Assembly (NCBI RefSeq): GCF_013414195.1
Contig: NZ_JAATTV010000012.1
Span: 48,227 to 112,226, forward strand
Length of the DNA stretch: 64,000 nt
Source of the DNA: Psychrobacter sp. BI730
GTDB lineage: Bacteria > Pseudomonadota > Gammaproteobacteria > Pseudomonadales > Moraxellaceae
Reading direction: 5' to 3'
Shown here: piece after piece, positions 38,302-48,353 of the stretch
Numbering within the stretch: position 1 is the first letter of the stretch
Layout: each line of letters begins with the position of its first letter
Notes under the pieces: generated by a model
The model's database searches: none
Told to the model about the DNA's origin: nothing
Seen by the model: only the letters and a program-made list of their open reading frames with translations
Made by a program: the position numbers and the translations under genes

Positions 38302-38949
38302 GTGTTCGATATCATGAGCCACATTGCTAACCCATCTAAATATACCCGTCGTTATCATCCACGCCATTCTCTAGCGCAATATATTATCAATCAAATAGAG
38401 TCGCTTGAGCTGCGCCCGCAAGATATCGTCAAGCAAATGGGTTATCCTCTTAAACACACTATACCTGCCTATGACCGCCTGCGCCATGTACTGTCGAGCA
38501 AATTCCTTGGGCTTGATGGTAGCTATATGGACAAACACTTTACCGCTGATGAGTTTTTGGCAAAACTGTTTGCCGTGCTTGAAATACCGTATCAGCCATT
38601 CGCAGAAGATATTGCTCAGATCAAATATGGCTTAACGAATGATACTGACGCTACGCCTAGCTATCGTTTACGAGCCGAAGTGGATTTTGAATTTACGAGT
38701 GGCGCACACTGGATGTCTCGCGGTGCTGCTTCGCGTTTTGCGCAAGTCACTCTGCCTAATGACGTTGCCAAACTGGGCAAGGTTGCGCGTGAATCAGTGA
38801 TTCAAGAAAGTATCTGCGAGCATTATCAACAGTACGAAGGTAATCTGCCATATAACGGTACTATCAAAGGCTATCGATTGACTATTGAACAAGACAATCA
38901 TGTGATCGACCGTGCAGAGTATGGATTGCCAAAATCTAGCAGTATCTAA
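38302..38949 (+). CDS. Uncharacterised protein (possible N-terminal DNA-binding-like segment)
   Basis: The 215-residue protein is not recognised. Residues about 20-80 (LAQYIINQIESLELRPQDIVKQMGY) look like a small helical XRE-like region; the rest is mixed. The GTG at 38302 is well supported by AGGAG 6 nt upstream; ATG 38314 is an alternative. A terminator follows at 39012. Confidence 0.65.
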   Translation: MFDIMSHIANPSKYTRRYHPRHSLAQYIINQIESLELRPQDIVKQMGYPLKHTIPAYDRLRHVLSSKFLGLDGSYMDKHFTADEFLAKLFAVLEIPYQPFAEDIAQIKYGLTNDTDATPSYRLRAEVDFEFTSGAHWMSRGAASRFAQVTLPNDVAKLGKVARESVIQESICEHYQQYEGNLPYNGTIKGYRLTIEQDNHVIDRAEYGLPKSSSI

Positions 38950-39011
38950 ATTTTTTTGAATGTATAAGCAGCACGAGCTGTTAATTACATTGACTGAAAA
39001 ATAAGTATAAG

Positions 39012-39047
39012 AAAGCCTCACTTTATCGTGGGGCTTTTTGGTTTTTT
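39012..39047 (+). terminator. Terminator after the 38302 gene
   Basis: AAAGCCTCAC pairs with GTGGGGCTTT across a 6-nt loop, followed by TTGGTTTTTT. Confidence 0.85.
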
Positions 39048-39113
39048 ACGTTAGGTTTTCTTGTAAGAGTCGAACACTGCTAAATATCAGTTTTATAAAA
39101 TTCATTTTAAGCT

Positions 39114-39752
39114 TTAAGCTTCAGGTTTAGAGATGGCGCGCCATAAGATCACAAATAGCGCATCGAATTCTGCATTTAACGGTGTTTCTGTTTGGCGAAT
39201 GGTATGCATTAAGCCAAGTCGACTAATAAATCCCATAAACACATCGAAGAGTATGTGCAGTGGGACAGTGTCATTGAGCACCCCACGATTTTGACCATCT
39301 TCTAATACCGCCAAAAACGCGCCAATTAACTCTTTGTTTTCATAGATTGCGATATTACGTATACGCGAGGCCGACACAGAAGACAGCACCATCACCGCAT
39401 CTGGATGCGAGTCTACAAAATCAAAGCAGACCCACAGCGTCTTACGTAGACGATCTTGTACGCTATCAATCCCTTGCAGATGATCCATAATTCTAGCGGC
39501 CAATCTGCCAAGCACGATATCCATAATGGTATAAAACAGTGTTTGCTTATCCCCGAAGTACTTGTAGAGCGTTTGCAAAGAGACGTTTGCAGACTTTGCA
39601 ATCTGCGCCATCGTTACCTCATTAGCGTCAAATCCTGCGAAGACCTTACGAACGGCTTGCTCAATTTTATCCAAAGTTGCGGGCCGCATATCGGATAAGG
39701 GCGCTAGAGATCGAGTTTGCGTGAGGCTATCTGACTGACTAAAGGTTTTCAT
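39114..39752 (-). CDS. TetR-family regulator, likely repressor of the fatty-acid oxidation cluster
   Basis: The 212-residue protein has a standard TetR N-terminal domain (VTMAQIAKSANVSLQTLYKYFGDKQTLF, about residues 46-73) and an unassigned ligand domain. It is divergent from the acyl-CoA dehydrogenase-thiolase-fadB-caiB cluster, and two near-identical palindromes lie between them. Repression relieved by acyl-CoA is the natural hypothesis, by analogy with FadR/PsrA-type TetR proteins. Confidence 0.85.
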   Translation of the reverse strand: MKTFSQSDSLTQTRSLAPLSDMRPATLDKIEQAVRKVFAGFDANEVTMAQIAKSANVSLQTLYKYFGDKQTLFYTIMDIVLGRLAARIMDHLQGIDSVQDRLRKTLWVCFDFVDSHPDAVMVLSSVSASRIRNIAIYENKELIGAFLAVLEDGQNRGVLNDTVPLHILFDVFMGFISRLGLMHTIRQTETPLNAEFDALFVILWRAISKPEA

Positions 39753-39838
39753 ATTTATCGCTTCTTAAAGTATGGGCTATTTGATACGTCCTACCAGTTA
39801 AATGATTTGCTCGATAATTTAACATGATTAAATTAACA

Positions 39839-39854
39839 AGTAATGTAAATTACC
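39839..39854. promoter_or_regulatory. Putative TetR operator, site 1
   Basis: AGTAAT-GTAA-ATTACC is nearly the same as site 2, with 5-bp perfect arms. It lies about 90 bp upstream of the TetR gene. Confidence 0.65.
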
Positions 39855-39947
39855 ATTTTTATTTAATTGATTGCGAAGTGGTTTTTCGTAGCCTAGTATA
39901 GGACTCGTGTATCAATAAATACAAAGAATTTATAGTATATCTATAAC

Positions 39948-39963
39948 GGTAATATAAATTACC
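39948..39963. promoter_or_regulatory. Putative TetR operator, site 2
   Basis: GGTAAT-ATAA-ATTACC is an inverted repeat with 6-bp perfect arms and a 4-bp spacer, in the same divergent region as site 1. Confidence 0.68.
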
Positions 39964-39986
39964 ATAATTTTTTAAAACGACTTAGC

Positions 39987-40093
39987 TATAGTCAGTTCAA
40001 TATAATTTCGATACAAGGAAACCGAGTGCAAGTTATACATTAGTATGCTTAGCGAGGATGACGCTGTAGCGGATTTATATAGACTTGACTATA
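39987..40093. repeat. MITE-like intergenic repeat, copy B
   Basis: The 107-bp element is bounded by TATAGTCA on the left and TGACTATA on the right, an 8-bp perfect terminal inverted repeat. It closely resembles 27893-28000. It encodes nothing convincing and sits between the operator sites and the acyl-CoA dehydrogenase ATG. Confidence 0.78.
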
Positions 40094-40131
40094 TAGTTGT
40101 TCTTCACTTCACCTTGTCAAGGATAGACATC

Positions 40132-41283
40132 ATGAGTATCGAAAAACTTACCCCAAACTGGATGACCGAAGAGCATCAGATGGTGCATGACAGCGCCTTA
40201 AAAATGTTTCAATCTTGGGATTCTAAAGATGAGCAGTGGCGCAAAAACGGCATGATCGATCGTGCTGCGTGGGAAGAGGCGGGCGAGATGGGGTTTTTGT
40301 GTGCGGCGATACCAGCTGAGTATGGCGGCGGCGGCGGCGACTTCGGTCATGAAGCGGCGCTTATCTACGCACAGACCGAAGCCAATCAATCGGGATTTGG
40401 CGGTATGGTGCATTCAGGCATTGTCGCGCCTTATATTTTAGACCACGGTACTGAAGAGCAAAAACAAGCGTGGCTACCCAAAATGGCAACGGGCGAACAT
40501 ATCGGCGCTATCGCCATGACCGAGCCTGGTACTGGCTCCGACCTACAAAACATCAAAACCTATGCGGTAAAAGATGGTGATGACTACATTATCAATGGTT
40601 CTAAGACTTTTATCACCAATGGTCAACACGCCAATCTTATCCTACTAGCATGCAAAACAGACCGTGAAAAAGGTGCGCAAGGCGTCTCACTTATTATCGT
40701 AGAAACAGACAAAGTAGAAGGGTTTGAGCGTGGACGCAATCTCGATAAAATTGGTCTGACCTCTCAAGACACCTCAGAGCTATTCTTTAGCAATGTACGT
40801 GTGCCACAAACTAACCTGTTGGGTACGGTAGAAGGTATGGGCTTTATACAAATGATGCAAGAGCTGCCACGTGAGCGCCTCATCATTGCGCTATCAGGGG
40901 TCGGCTCAATGAAGCTGGCTATCAATCTAACACTAGATTATGTAAAGGGCCGTGAAGCCTTTGGTAAACCTATTTGGAAGTTTCAAAACACGCGTTTTAA
41001 GATGGCTGAATGCTATGCCGATTATCTCGCTGCCAGTACCATGTGTGATGCGGCAGTCGATGCGATGTTAGATGGCAAACTGTCTGTACCGCATGCTTCA
41101 TTGATCAAATACTGGGTCACCGAAAAACAGTGCGAAGTCATCGATGAATGCGTGCAGCTGTTTGGTGGCTATGGCTATATGACCGAGTATCCTATCGCCC
41201 GCTTATATGCTGATGCGCGCGTGCAAAAAATCTATGGCGGCACCAATGAGATTATGAAAGAGTTGGCATCACGCTTTATGTAA
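40132..41283 (+). CDS. Acyl-CoA dehydrogenase (long-chain/branched type)
   Basis: The 383-residue flavoenzyme has IGAIAMTEPGTGSDLQNIKT and FITNGQHANLI (FAD/substrate), QELPRERLIIA and FQNTRFKMAE, and ends YGGTNEIMKELASRFM. The usual YEGT glutamate is Gly here; in long-chain-type enzymes the catalytic Glu lies in the LPRERL helix instead, and that Glu is present. It carries out the first step of beta-oxidation. ATG 40132 has AAGGA upstream; the longer open frame runs into the MITE-like repeat and is not used. Confidence 0.92.
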   Translation: MSIEKLTPNWMTEEHQMVHDSALKMFQSWDSKDEQWRKNGMIDRAAWEEAGEMGFLCAAIPAEYGGGGGDFGHEAALIYAQTEANQSGFGGMVHSGIVAPYILDHGTEEQKQAWLPKMATGEHIGAIAMTEPGTGSDLQNIKTYAVKDGDDYIINGSKTFITNGQHANLILLACKTDREKGAQGVSLIIVETDKVEGFERGRNLDKIGLTSQDTSELFFSNVRVPQTNLLGTVEGMGFIQMMQELPRERLIIALSGVGSMKLAINLTLDYVKGREAFGKPIWKFQNTRFKMAECYADYLAASTMCDAAVDAMLDGKLSVPHASLIKYWVTEKQCEVIDECVQLFGGYGYMTEYPIARLYADARVQKIYGGTNEIMKELASRFM

Positions 41284-41345
41284 ACGCTTATATTATAAGA
41301 TTACAATAATTATTGTTTATTTAAAAAATAAAAAAAGGATTTTTT

Positions 41346-42554
41346 ATGACTGAGACTGCTTACATTTATGATGCTATCCGCACGCCACGCGGCAAAGGAA
41401 AAAAGGACGGCTCTTTGTATCAGGCGTCACCAATTTGGCTGACGCGAACTTTACTAAAAGAAATGCAACAGCGCCACAACTTGGATACCAGTTTGGTCGA
41501 TGATGTGGTACTTGGCTGTGTGACGCCAGTGGGTGAGCAAGGCTCTGATATTGCCCACATTGCTGCTATCGATGCTGGCTGGGCAGAGAGTGTGGCTGGA
41601 TTAACCTTGTCTCGTTTCTGTGCCTCTGGTCTTGAATCTATCAATCTGGCAGCGGCCAAAGTCATGTCAGGTATGGAAGACATGGTAGTGGCAGGCGGTG
41701 TGGAGTCTATGAGCCGTGTGCCGATGGGCTCTGATGGCGGTGCTTGGTACATGGATCCGCGTGTGAATGAAGCGACGCATTTCGTGCCACAAGGAGTGGG
41801 TGCAGATACCATCGCGACGCTCAAAGGCTTTAGTCGTAATGATGTTGATGCCTTTGCCACTGAGTCGCATCGCCGCGCAGCACAGGCTTGGGAGAACGGC
41901 TATTACGATAAGTCTGTTGTCCCTGTTACCGATATCAATGGCATGATGCTGTTAGATAAAGATGAAACTATCCGATCTAATACCAATGTCGAGACCTTAG
42001 CGGGTCTTAAACCGTCTTTTATTATGCCAGGCAAAATGGGCTTTGATAGCGTGATTTTGGACAGATACACCACGATTGAAACCGTCAATCATGTCCACCA
42101 TGCGGGTAACTCCTCTGGCATCGTTGATGGGGCAGCTATCTGTTTGGTTGGTAGCGCAGCCGCTGGTCAAAAAGCAGGACTAAAACCACGCGCCAAAATC
42201 ACGATGGCCTCAGTTATTGGCTCAGAACCTGCCATTATGTTGACAGGCCCGACATCAGCTTGCCAAAAGGCCCTCGATAAAGCGGGCATGCAACCCTCTG
42301 ACATAGACCTGTGGGAAATCAACGAAGCTTTCGCTGCTGTGCCGATGAATACCGCTGATGATTTTGGAGTCTCGCTTGATATTGTTAATGTTAACGGCGG
42401 TGCAATCGCTATGGGTCATCCGCTTGGGGCAACGGGCGCGATGCTAATGACGACAGTCCTTGATGAGTTAGAACGACGCGATCTACAGACCGCGATGATT
42501 ACGCTATGTGTGGGCGGTGGTATGGGCATTGCGACGATTATCGAGCGCGTTTAA
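41346..42554 (+). CDS. Acetyl-CoA acyltransferase (thiolase)
   Basis: The 402-residue thiolase has nucleophile Cys 92 (RFCASGLE), NEAFAA, His 358 in GHPLGATG and Cys 388 in CVGGGMG. It cleaves 3-ketoacyl-CoA to acetyl-CoA and a shortened acyl-CoA. It is close to FadA/FadI-type degradative thiolases and lies between the dehydrogenase and the FadB-like gene, which fits a beta-oxidation operon. AAAAAGGA precedes the ATG. Confidence 0.93.
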   Translation: MTETAYIYDAIRTPRGKGKKDGSLYQASPIWLTRTLLKEMQQRHNLDTSLVDDVVLGCVTPVGEQGSDIAHIAAIDAGWAESVAGLTLSRFCASGLESINLAAAKVMSGMEDMVVAGGVESMSRVPMGSDGGAWYMDPRVNEATHFVPQGVGADTIATLKGFSRNDVDAFATESHRRAAQAWENGYYDKSVVPVTDINGMMLLDKDETIRSNTNVETLAGLKPSFIMPGKMGFDSVILDRYTTIETVNHVHHAGNSSGIVDGAAICLVGSAAAGQKAGLKPRAKITMASVIGSEPAIMLTGPTSACQKALDKAGMQPSDIDLWEINEAFAAVPMNTADDFGVSLDIVNVNGGAIAMGHPLGATGAMLMTTVLDELERRDLQTAMITLCVGGGMGIATIIERV

Positions 42555-42626
42555 CTTCTTGCTCAAATAGACTAAAACACAATTAGATTAAAACGCAATA
42601 TACAAAGAATCATTTAAGGGATAAAA

Positions 42627-44816
42627 ATGATGACAAATAACCAGACAGCAGATGGCGTAACAGCCATTAATGAATTAGAAAACTTCTCTGCCCAGCGTGA
42701 TGACGACGGTATTGTCACTGTCACAATTGACCAAAGCAAACGAAAAATGAATGTCATCGGTGATGGCTTTACGGAGTCGTTTGCCACGATGGTGGATAGT
42801 TTTATCAATGATGATTCAGCTATAGGCTTAATTCTTACATCGGCCAAAGACACCTTTGTAGTTGGTGCAGATATTGATCAATTGAACCAGATAAAGACAG
42901 CCGAGCAAGCATTTGCACTGACTGAAGAATTAAAAGGTAGTTTGCGTAAGCTTGAAACATCAGGTAAACCTGTCGTCGCTGCTATGACAGGAACCGCATT
43001 AGGTGGCGGTTTAGAGCTGGCGCTTGCCTGTCATTATCGTATTGTCATTGACACGCCGAAGACCAAGCTTGGTTTGCCTGAGGTAAAATTAGGCTTGCTA
43101 CCTGGTGGCGGCGGTACTCAGCGCTTACCGCGATTGGTCGGCATTCAGGTGGCGTTGGAGTTGATGACGCAAGGCAAGGAGCTTCGCGCAGCAGTTGCAA
43201 AAGACATTGGACTTATTGATGCAACGGCCACTGCTCAAGCGGATATGCTGAAGCAAGCAAAAGACTGGATTCAAAATAATCCAAGCGTGCAGCAGCCATG
43301 GGATAAGAAAGGCTTTAAAATCCCTGGCGGCGATAGTAAGCATCCAAAGATAGTGCCTATATTCTCTATCGCCCCAGCCATGGCCAATCAAAAATCTCAT
43401 GGCAACTATCCAGCGATTACTCACATTATGTCTTGTGTGTTTGAGGGCTGCTTGGTAGATATCGATACGGGACTTGAAATCGAGTCGCGTTATTTTGCCG
43501 CTTGTGTGCTGTCGACTGAATCTAAAAACATGATTAACACCTTATGGACTCAGCTGAATAGCATCAAAAAAGGTCAGTCTCGGCCTCAAGGATTTGAGCA
43601 GACCCAAACCAAAAAAGTCGGTATCTTAGGGGCTGGTATGATGGGCGCAGGCATTGCTTATGTTACTGCCAAGGCAGGGGTGGAGGTCGTGCTATTGGAC
43701 ACGGATATTGCTAATGCTGAAAAAGGCAAAGCGTATTCTACGAATATTTTAGATAAAGCCATTAGCCGAAAGCACGCTACCGAAGAGAAAAAACAAGCTC
43801 TACTAGAACGTATCACGCCAACAGTCTCTTACGATGATTTAGCAGCTTGTGATCTTATTATCGAAGCAGTGTTTGAAAACCGAGAAATTAAAGCCAAGTG
43901 TACTCAGCAAAGTGAAGCGGTGATTTCAGACACTGCCGTTTATGCGTCTAATACTTCAACACTGCCGATCACAGGACTGGCAAAAGCCAGTACGCGACCA
44001 AACCAGTTTATCGGTCTACATTTTTTCTCTCCTGTAGATAAGATGCCGCTCGTTGAGATTATCATGGGCGAGCAAACCGACGATGCAACATTGGCCAAAG
44101 CTTTTGACTATGTCGTGCAAATAGGTAAAACGCCTATCGTCGTCAATGACAGCCACGGATTTTATACCTCGCGGGTATTTGGTACCTATGTATCAGAGGG
44201 CATTGCGATGCTAGGAGAGGGTGTGCATCCGCGTAGTATCGAAGTCGCCGGACTAAAAACAGGTATGCCGATGCCGCCGCTAGCATTGCAAGATGAAGTG
44301 TCATTGAGCCTCGCATTGCATGTCAGCGAACAGCAACAACTTGATATGGTAGCCGAAGGTAAGCCAATCGTAGTTCGCCCTTCTTATGACATACTAAAAA
44401 AATTGGTCAATGAGCATGGGCGCGAAGGTAAGAAAAATGGCAAAGGATTCTATGACTATCCAACAGAGGGTGATAAGCATCTATGGCCTGAGCTTATCAA
44501 CTTGTACCCGCCAAAACCAGAGCAACCCTCGCAGCAAGATTTGGTTGATCGTCTGATGTTTATTCAAGCCAATGAATCTGCTAAGTGCTACGAGGAAAAC
44601 GTCGTGCGCTCAGTTGCCGATACTAATATAGGGTCTATCTTTGGCTGGGGGTTTGCACCGCAGCACGGTGGTACACTACAGTTTATCAATGCAATGGGCG
44701 TGAGTGCGTTTGTTGAGCGGAGTCGTGAGTTGGCTGCGAAATATGGCGAACGTTTTGAGCCAGCTCAAATCTTGCTAGACATGGCAGCCAAAGGCGAGGC
44801 GTTCTCCGATGACTGA
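42627..44816 (+). CDS. Multifunctional enoyl-CoA hydratase / 3-hydroxyacyl-CoA dehydrogenase (FadB/FadJ-like)
   Basis: The 729-residue protein has an N-terminal crotonase domain (GTALGGGLELALACHYR oxyanion region; GLPEVKLGLLPGGGGTQRLPRL with the catalytic Glu residues), then an NAD-binding 3-hydroxyacyl-CoA dehydrogenase domain with GAGMMGAG near residues 333-340, HFFSPVDKMPLVEII, and a C-terminal dimerisation domain. It would hydrate and oxidise the enoyl-CoA made by the preceding dehydrogenase. The downstream CoA-transferase gene overlaps its end by 8 bp. Confidence 0.94.
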   Translation: MMTNNQTADGVTAINELENFSAQRDDDGIVTVTIDQSKRKMNVIGDGFTESFATMVDSFINDDSAIGLILTSAKDTFVVGADIDQLNQIKTAEQAFALTEELKGSLRKLETSGKPVVAAMTGTALGGGLELALACHYRIVIDTPKTKLGLPEVKLGLLPGGGGTQRLPRLVGIQVALELMTQGKELRAAVAKDIGLIDATATAQADMLKQAKDWIQNNPSVQQPWDKKGFKIPGGDSKHPKIVPIFSIAPAMANQKSHGNYPAITHIMSCVFEGCLVDIDTGLEIESRYFAACVLSTESKNMINTLWTQLNSIKKGQSRPQGFEQTQTKKVGILGAGMMGAGIAYVTAKAGVEVVLLDTDIANAEKGKAYSTNILDKAISRKHATEEKKQALLERITPTVSYDDLAACDLIIEAVFENREIKAKCTQQSEAVISDTAVYASNTSTLPITGLAKASTRPNQFIGLHFFSPVDKMPLVEIIMGEQTDDATLAKAFDYVVQIGKTPIVVNDSHGFYTSRVFGTYVSEGIAMLGEGVHPRSIEVAGLKTGMPMPPLALQDEVSLSLALHVSEQQQLDMVAEGKPIVVRPSYDILKKLVNEHGREGKKNGKGFYDYPTEGDKHLWPELINLYPPKPEQPSQQDLVDRLMFIQANESAKCYEENVVRSVADTNIGSIFGWGFAPQHGGTLQFINAMGVSAFVERSRELAAKYGERFEPAQILLDMAAKGEAFSDD

Positions 44817-45948
44817 CATGCATGTATCAAATCATGATCAAATGGCGGACTGTCTACAAGGGTTACGAGTGATTGATCTGACTCGTAACTTGCCGGGGCC
44901 TTTTGCTACGCGTTTGCTAGCAGATTTGGGCGCGGACACCCTTAAAATCGAGCCCAAACAAGGTGATCCTGCTCGGGTATTTGGTGAATTATTCGCAGCT
45001 CTAAACCACGGTAAGACTACCGAACAGCATGACTTTCATGATCCCAAAGCGATTGAAGCTATAAAAGCACATCTTAAAGAAGCTGATGTGATGCTAGATA
45101 GCTTTCGCCCAGATATTTTGGCAGAGTTAGGGTTGGATGCTAAGACCCTGCATGTCATCAATCCAAAGTTGGTAATGGTATCTATTACTGGTTATGGCTT
45201 AGCAGATGGACACTCAACAGAAGGTGTCTACTTAGAAAGTGCTGAGTCAAAAAATAGCTCTCAAGTAAATCATGACTGGGCCAATAAGGCAGGTCATGAT
45301 ATCAATTTTATGGCTATGAGCGGTGTACTAGATCAGCTAAGAACAGCGCAGGGTGAGCAGGCCATGCCCAATATCCAGTTTGCGGATTTGGCAGGAGGTA
45401 GTGATACAGCAGTGATAGCACTGTTGGCTGCCGTATTTGCTGCGCAGCGTACGGGCAGGGGACGACACGTTGCTGTTAGTATGACGCACAGTTTGTACAA
45501 TCATATGGTCATGCCAAAGGTGACGGGTAAGCTGATTAATAGCCTTTCAGGAAATGGCTCAAACGACACTCTACTGCCACAGCATGATTTTTTGGGTGGT
45601 GCATTACCATGTTACCGACTGTACCAAACCGCTGACCGGCGCCATATGGCAGTTGGTTCCTTGGAGCTTAAGTTTTGGCAAGGGCTATGTGAGGTATTAG
45701 AGCTACCAGCGCTTAAAGAAATACACTGGCAACTTGGTATCATGCCCAATAGACCTGAGAGTGAGGCTGCGACCAACACAATCGCGGAAAAATTTGCCAG
45801 TCAAACGCTTGAGCATTGGCAACGTGTATTTGCAGCAACGGATGTCTGTGTGACCCCTGTTTTGAGTCTAAATGAAGCCAAAGCTCACCCTTTATTTGCA
45901 CATCAAAATGAGCATCATGCAACATCAGGGTGGCAGCAAGTGAATTGA
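44809..45948 (+). CDS. CaiB/BaiF family CoA-transferase or alpha-methylacyl-CoA racemase
   Basis: The 379-residue protein has the class-III CoA-transferase N terminus (LRVIDLTRNLPGPFATRLLADLGADTLKIEPKQGDPAR), the catalytic-region pattern DSFRPDILAELG, and QFADLAGGSDTAV. Racemase-type members help oxidise branched acyl-CoAs by epimerising the methyl group, which suits this operon. It overlaps fadB by 8 bp (ATGACTGA), so translation is probably coupled. The C terminus seems short, ending soon after a typical AHPLF segment. Confidence 0.85.
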   Translation: MTDMHVSNHDQMADCLQGLRVIDLTRNLPGPFATRLLADLGADTLKIEPKQGDPARVFGELFAALNHGKTTEQHDFHDPKAIEAIKAHLKEADVMLDSFRPDILAELGLDAKTLHVINPKLVMVSITGYGLADGHSTEGVYLESAESKNSSQVNHDWANKAGHDINFMAMSGVLDQLRTAQGEQAMPNIQFADLAGGSDTAVIALLAAVFAAQRTGRGRHVAVSMTHSLYNHMVMPKVTGKLINSLSGNGSNDTLLPQHDFLGGALPCYRLYQTADRRHMAVGSLELKFWQGLCEVLELPALKEIHWQLGIMPNRPESEAATNTIAEKFASQTLEHWQRVFAATDVCVTPVLSLNEAKAHPLFAHQNEHHATSGWQQVN

Positions 45949-46251
45949 TAATTAGTATGTAAGTAGCTTTAGAGAAAAGTGAAAGTTGGATTAGCACTTG
46001 AAGGCAATATTAAGATACTGCTGGCTAGTATCGTCTTTTTAGTCTGTGTTATTTAGACTGCATGTCTAAATGAGAGTGATTGAACTTGTATATTTATAAC
46101 TGTCTATCTAAAATTGCCTGAATAAGAGACAATACGCCCATAAATCCTAAAGTCTTACGGTACTGAAAAATAGTAGCACGTTCAAAGGCTCTTAGAGATT
46201 GAGCAACACAGACATTTAATAAATTTAACTTAAGTAAAAAGGCAGTTCTGA
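45949..46251. other. Gene-poor gap after the fatty-acid cluster
   Basis: About 300 bp. A 66-codon minus-strand frame (46094-46294) exists but lacks a start site and overlaps the next gene, so it is not called. No clear terminator for the operon is seen. Confidence 0.5.
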
Positions 46252-46956
46252 ATGACCAAACATAACCCGTATAATTTTTTACCTTTGCAGCCAACAGGTA
46301 GAAACGAGACCAATACTGCTAATACCTATGCTCCTGAAGATATGATTAAAATATACGAGCAGCAGTTTCTCATTCAAGTGCCAGAAGAAGAGCTGACCGA
46401 GTTTTTGCCAGCGTTAAAAGCATTCTATGATATCGACAACCATACCTTAGATGTCAGTGCAATTATTTTCGATGCAATTGCAGACTCTGCTATTATTTAT
46501 AATCACAAAATTAAAGTCGGCGACTATCAGATATTAGGTGAGTTGATAGAAGAGGCGATTGAATATGATGAAGACAACAAAAGTGATGAAAGTACTGAAA
46601 ACGAAGAAATTCAAGCCTATACATTAGAATGTCAACGTACATTTTTCATCAACGATGTAGAAATACCTTATCATTTCAATCTATTTATTTATGGCGATGG
46701 TTATTCTACTTTGACCAAAAAAGAAACTGTACTAGAAAAAATGTATTGGTTTGTCAGAGGTAGATTTGAAGAGGATTTACTAGATGATGCTGAAGATAAT
46801 GACAGCTTAGAATCTATTAATGCGCAATTAGCCAGTTTAGGCATTAGTGAAATGGATCTGACGACTGTAGATGAGATAATCAGCTATGTAGAAGGTAGCA
46901 TCATTGACGATCCAATGGTAGACGAGCTTAACAAACTGTTGGATGATGCTGAGTAG
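46252..46956 (+). CDS. Acidic protein of unknown function
   Basis: The 234-residue soluble protein is strongly acidic, with a Glu/Asp cluster at about residues 100-120 and a DDAEDND segment near 180. No family is recognised. There is no signal peptide. A hairpin terminator follows, so it appears to be a single-gene unit. Confidence 0.7.
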   Translation: MTKHNPYNFLPLQPTGRNETNTANTYAPEDMIKIYEQQFLIQVPEEELTEFLPALKAFYDIDNHTLDVSAIIFDAIADSAIIYNHKIKVGDYQILGELIEEAIEYDEDNKSDESTENEEIQAYTLECQRTFFINDVEIPYHFNLFIYGDGYSTLTKKETVLEKMYWFVRGRFEEDLLDDAEDNDSLESINAQLASLGISEMDLTTVDEIISYVEGSIIDDPMVDELNKLLDDAE

Positions 46957-47025
46957 TGTGGAAGATAAGTTAGTAGAGTAATCAGCAAAAGAGCAGCTTC
47001 GAAAAATTATATAGCTGAACAACTA

Positions 47026-47069
47026 GAAAAAAGCCCTACTGCTCGTATGATGAATGGTGAGGCTTTTTA
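47026..47069 (+). terminator. Terminator after the acidic protein gene
   Basis: AAAAAGCCCTAC pairs imperfectly with GTGAGGCTTTTT across a loop of about 17 nt, ending in five T. Confidence 0.65.
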
Positions 47070-47220
47070 AATTCCTAACCTCATAAACAAGTTCTTTCAA
47101 CATCATCCAAAATTACATGACGCGATACATTTCTAGGTTTTTATCCATCTCTCATCAAAGGGTCAGTCGATTTCCTATATAATGTAAGCTATTTCATTAT
47201 TGTTGATCCATTCAATTTAG

Positions 47221-47242
47221 GCTTTTTTCTTAGTAAAAAAGC
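47221..47242 (+). promoter_or_regulatory. Leader hairpin before rluF
   Basis: GCTTTTTT-CTTAGT-AAAAAAGC is a perfect 8-bp stem 25 nt upstream of the rluF ATG, with a TATAAT -10 box at 47178-47183 before it. It could influence translation or be a weak upstream terminator. Confidence 0.5.
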
Positions 47243-47267
47243 TTCTTATCAGGTAAAATGGTGCTTT

Positions 47268-48272
47268 ATGTTCAACGCTTCCTCGACTCGTTTAAATAAA
47301 TACATCAGCGAAAGTGGTATTTGCTCTAGGCGAGACGCTGACCGCTTCATTGAACAAGGTAATGTATACATCAATGGCAAACGTGCGTCGGTAGGTGATC
47401 AAGTGGTTGCTGGAGATGCGGTAAAAGTCAACGGGCAGCTTATTGAGCCAAGAGAGCCTGATGATTTTATTTTTATTGCGTTGAACAAGCCAGTAGGCAT
47501 TGTGAGCACCACGGAAAGCTCTGAGAAGAATAATATTGTCGATTTTGTGCGACATAGTTTGCGTATTTTTCCGATTGGTCGTTTGGACAAAGATTCTCAA
47601 GGTTTGATATTTTTGACTAACAACGGTGATTTGGTCAATAAGGTACTACGTGCTGGTAATAACCATGAAAAAGAGTATCTAGTTACAGTAAACAAGCCGT
47701 TAACGGATAGTGTTATCGAAGGTTTGGCGGGCGGTGTACCGATGCTTGGCAAGATGACCAAAAAATGCCCAGTGACTAAAGTGGCTCCTAATGTGTTTAA
47801 TATCACGCTCGTTCAAGGTCTAAACCGTCAAATTCGCCGTATGTGTGAGCACTTTGGCTACGAAGTCGTCAAGCTTGAACGTACGCGGATTATGAATGTA
47901 AGTCTTAAGGGTCTTCCCGTTGGTGACTGGCGAGACTTAACTCCAAAAGAGCTGTCCGTGTTACTTAAATCTGTAGAAGATTCTTCTTCGCAAGACAATC
48001 ATTCAAGCAAGAAATCTCGCAATGCGCCACGAAAGAAACCTCGTACGGATGCTTCGTCAAAGTCAAAACCATCTATAAAGTCGGCAGGGGCAGCAAAGGG
48101 GCGTAACAAATATGCCAAGGATGATGCTAAAAAGCCAGTGGGTTCTAAAGGTAGGGATGGACGTCCTACTGGTCGTGGTAAGCCGTCAGGGGGTAATGGT
48201 AAGTCCGGAGGCAATGGCAAACCTGCTACCAATGGCAGGCGTCCTTCGAAAGGTAGAGGCTCTTCACGGTAA
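47268..48272 (+). CDS. rluF: 23S rRNA pseudouridine(2604) synthase RluF
   Basis: The 334-residue enzyme has an N-terminal S4 RNA-binding domain ([24 protein letters not shown]) and a catalytic domain with Asp in GRLDKDSQG, matching E. coli RluF very closely over about 225 residues ([35 protein letters not shown]). It modifies U2604 of 23S rRNA. The last 100 residues are a Lys/Arg/Gly/Ser-rich tail that looks disordered and RNA-binding, as in E. coli but longer. Confidence 0.96.
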   Translation: MFNASSTRLNKYISESGICSRRDADRFIEQGNVYINGKRASVGDQVVAGDAVKVNGQLIEPREPDDFIFIALNKPVGIVSTTESSEKNNIVDFVRHSLRIFPIGRLDKDSQGLIFLTNNGDLVNKVLRAGNNHEKEYLVTVNKPLTDSVIEGLAGGVPMLGKMTKKCPVTKVAPNVFNITLVQGLNRQIRRMCEHFGYEVVKLERTRIMNVSLKGLPVGDWRDLTPKELSVLLKSVEDSSSQDNHSSKKSRNAPRKKPRTDASSKSKPSIKSAGAAKGRNKYAKDDAKKPVGSKGRDGRPTGRGKPSGGNGKSGGNGKPATNGRRPSKGRGSSR

Positions 48273-48353
48273 TAATTTTTCACAATGTGACGGCTATATT
48301 TATTGCTGAAATAGCCGTAAGCTAAATAACTTTAGTCTTGATGAGATAGTATT

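Noticed and set aside
38044..38367. 107-codon minus-strand frame
   Set aside because: It overlaps the well-supported 38302 gene and its leader, and shows no recognisable motif.
41420..41860. 146-codon minus-strand frame in the thiolase gene
   Set aside because: It is the antisense shadow of a strongly conserved thiolase.
46094..46294. 66-codon minus-strand frame that looked like a transposase tail
   Set aside because: It overlaps the start of the acidic protein gene, has no start signal and no family match I can name.
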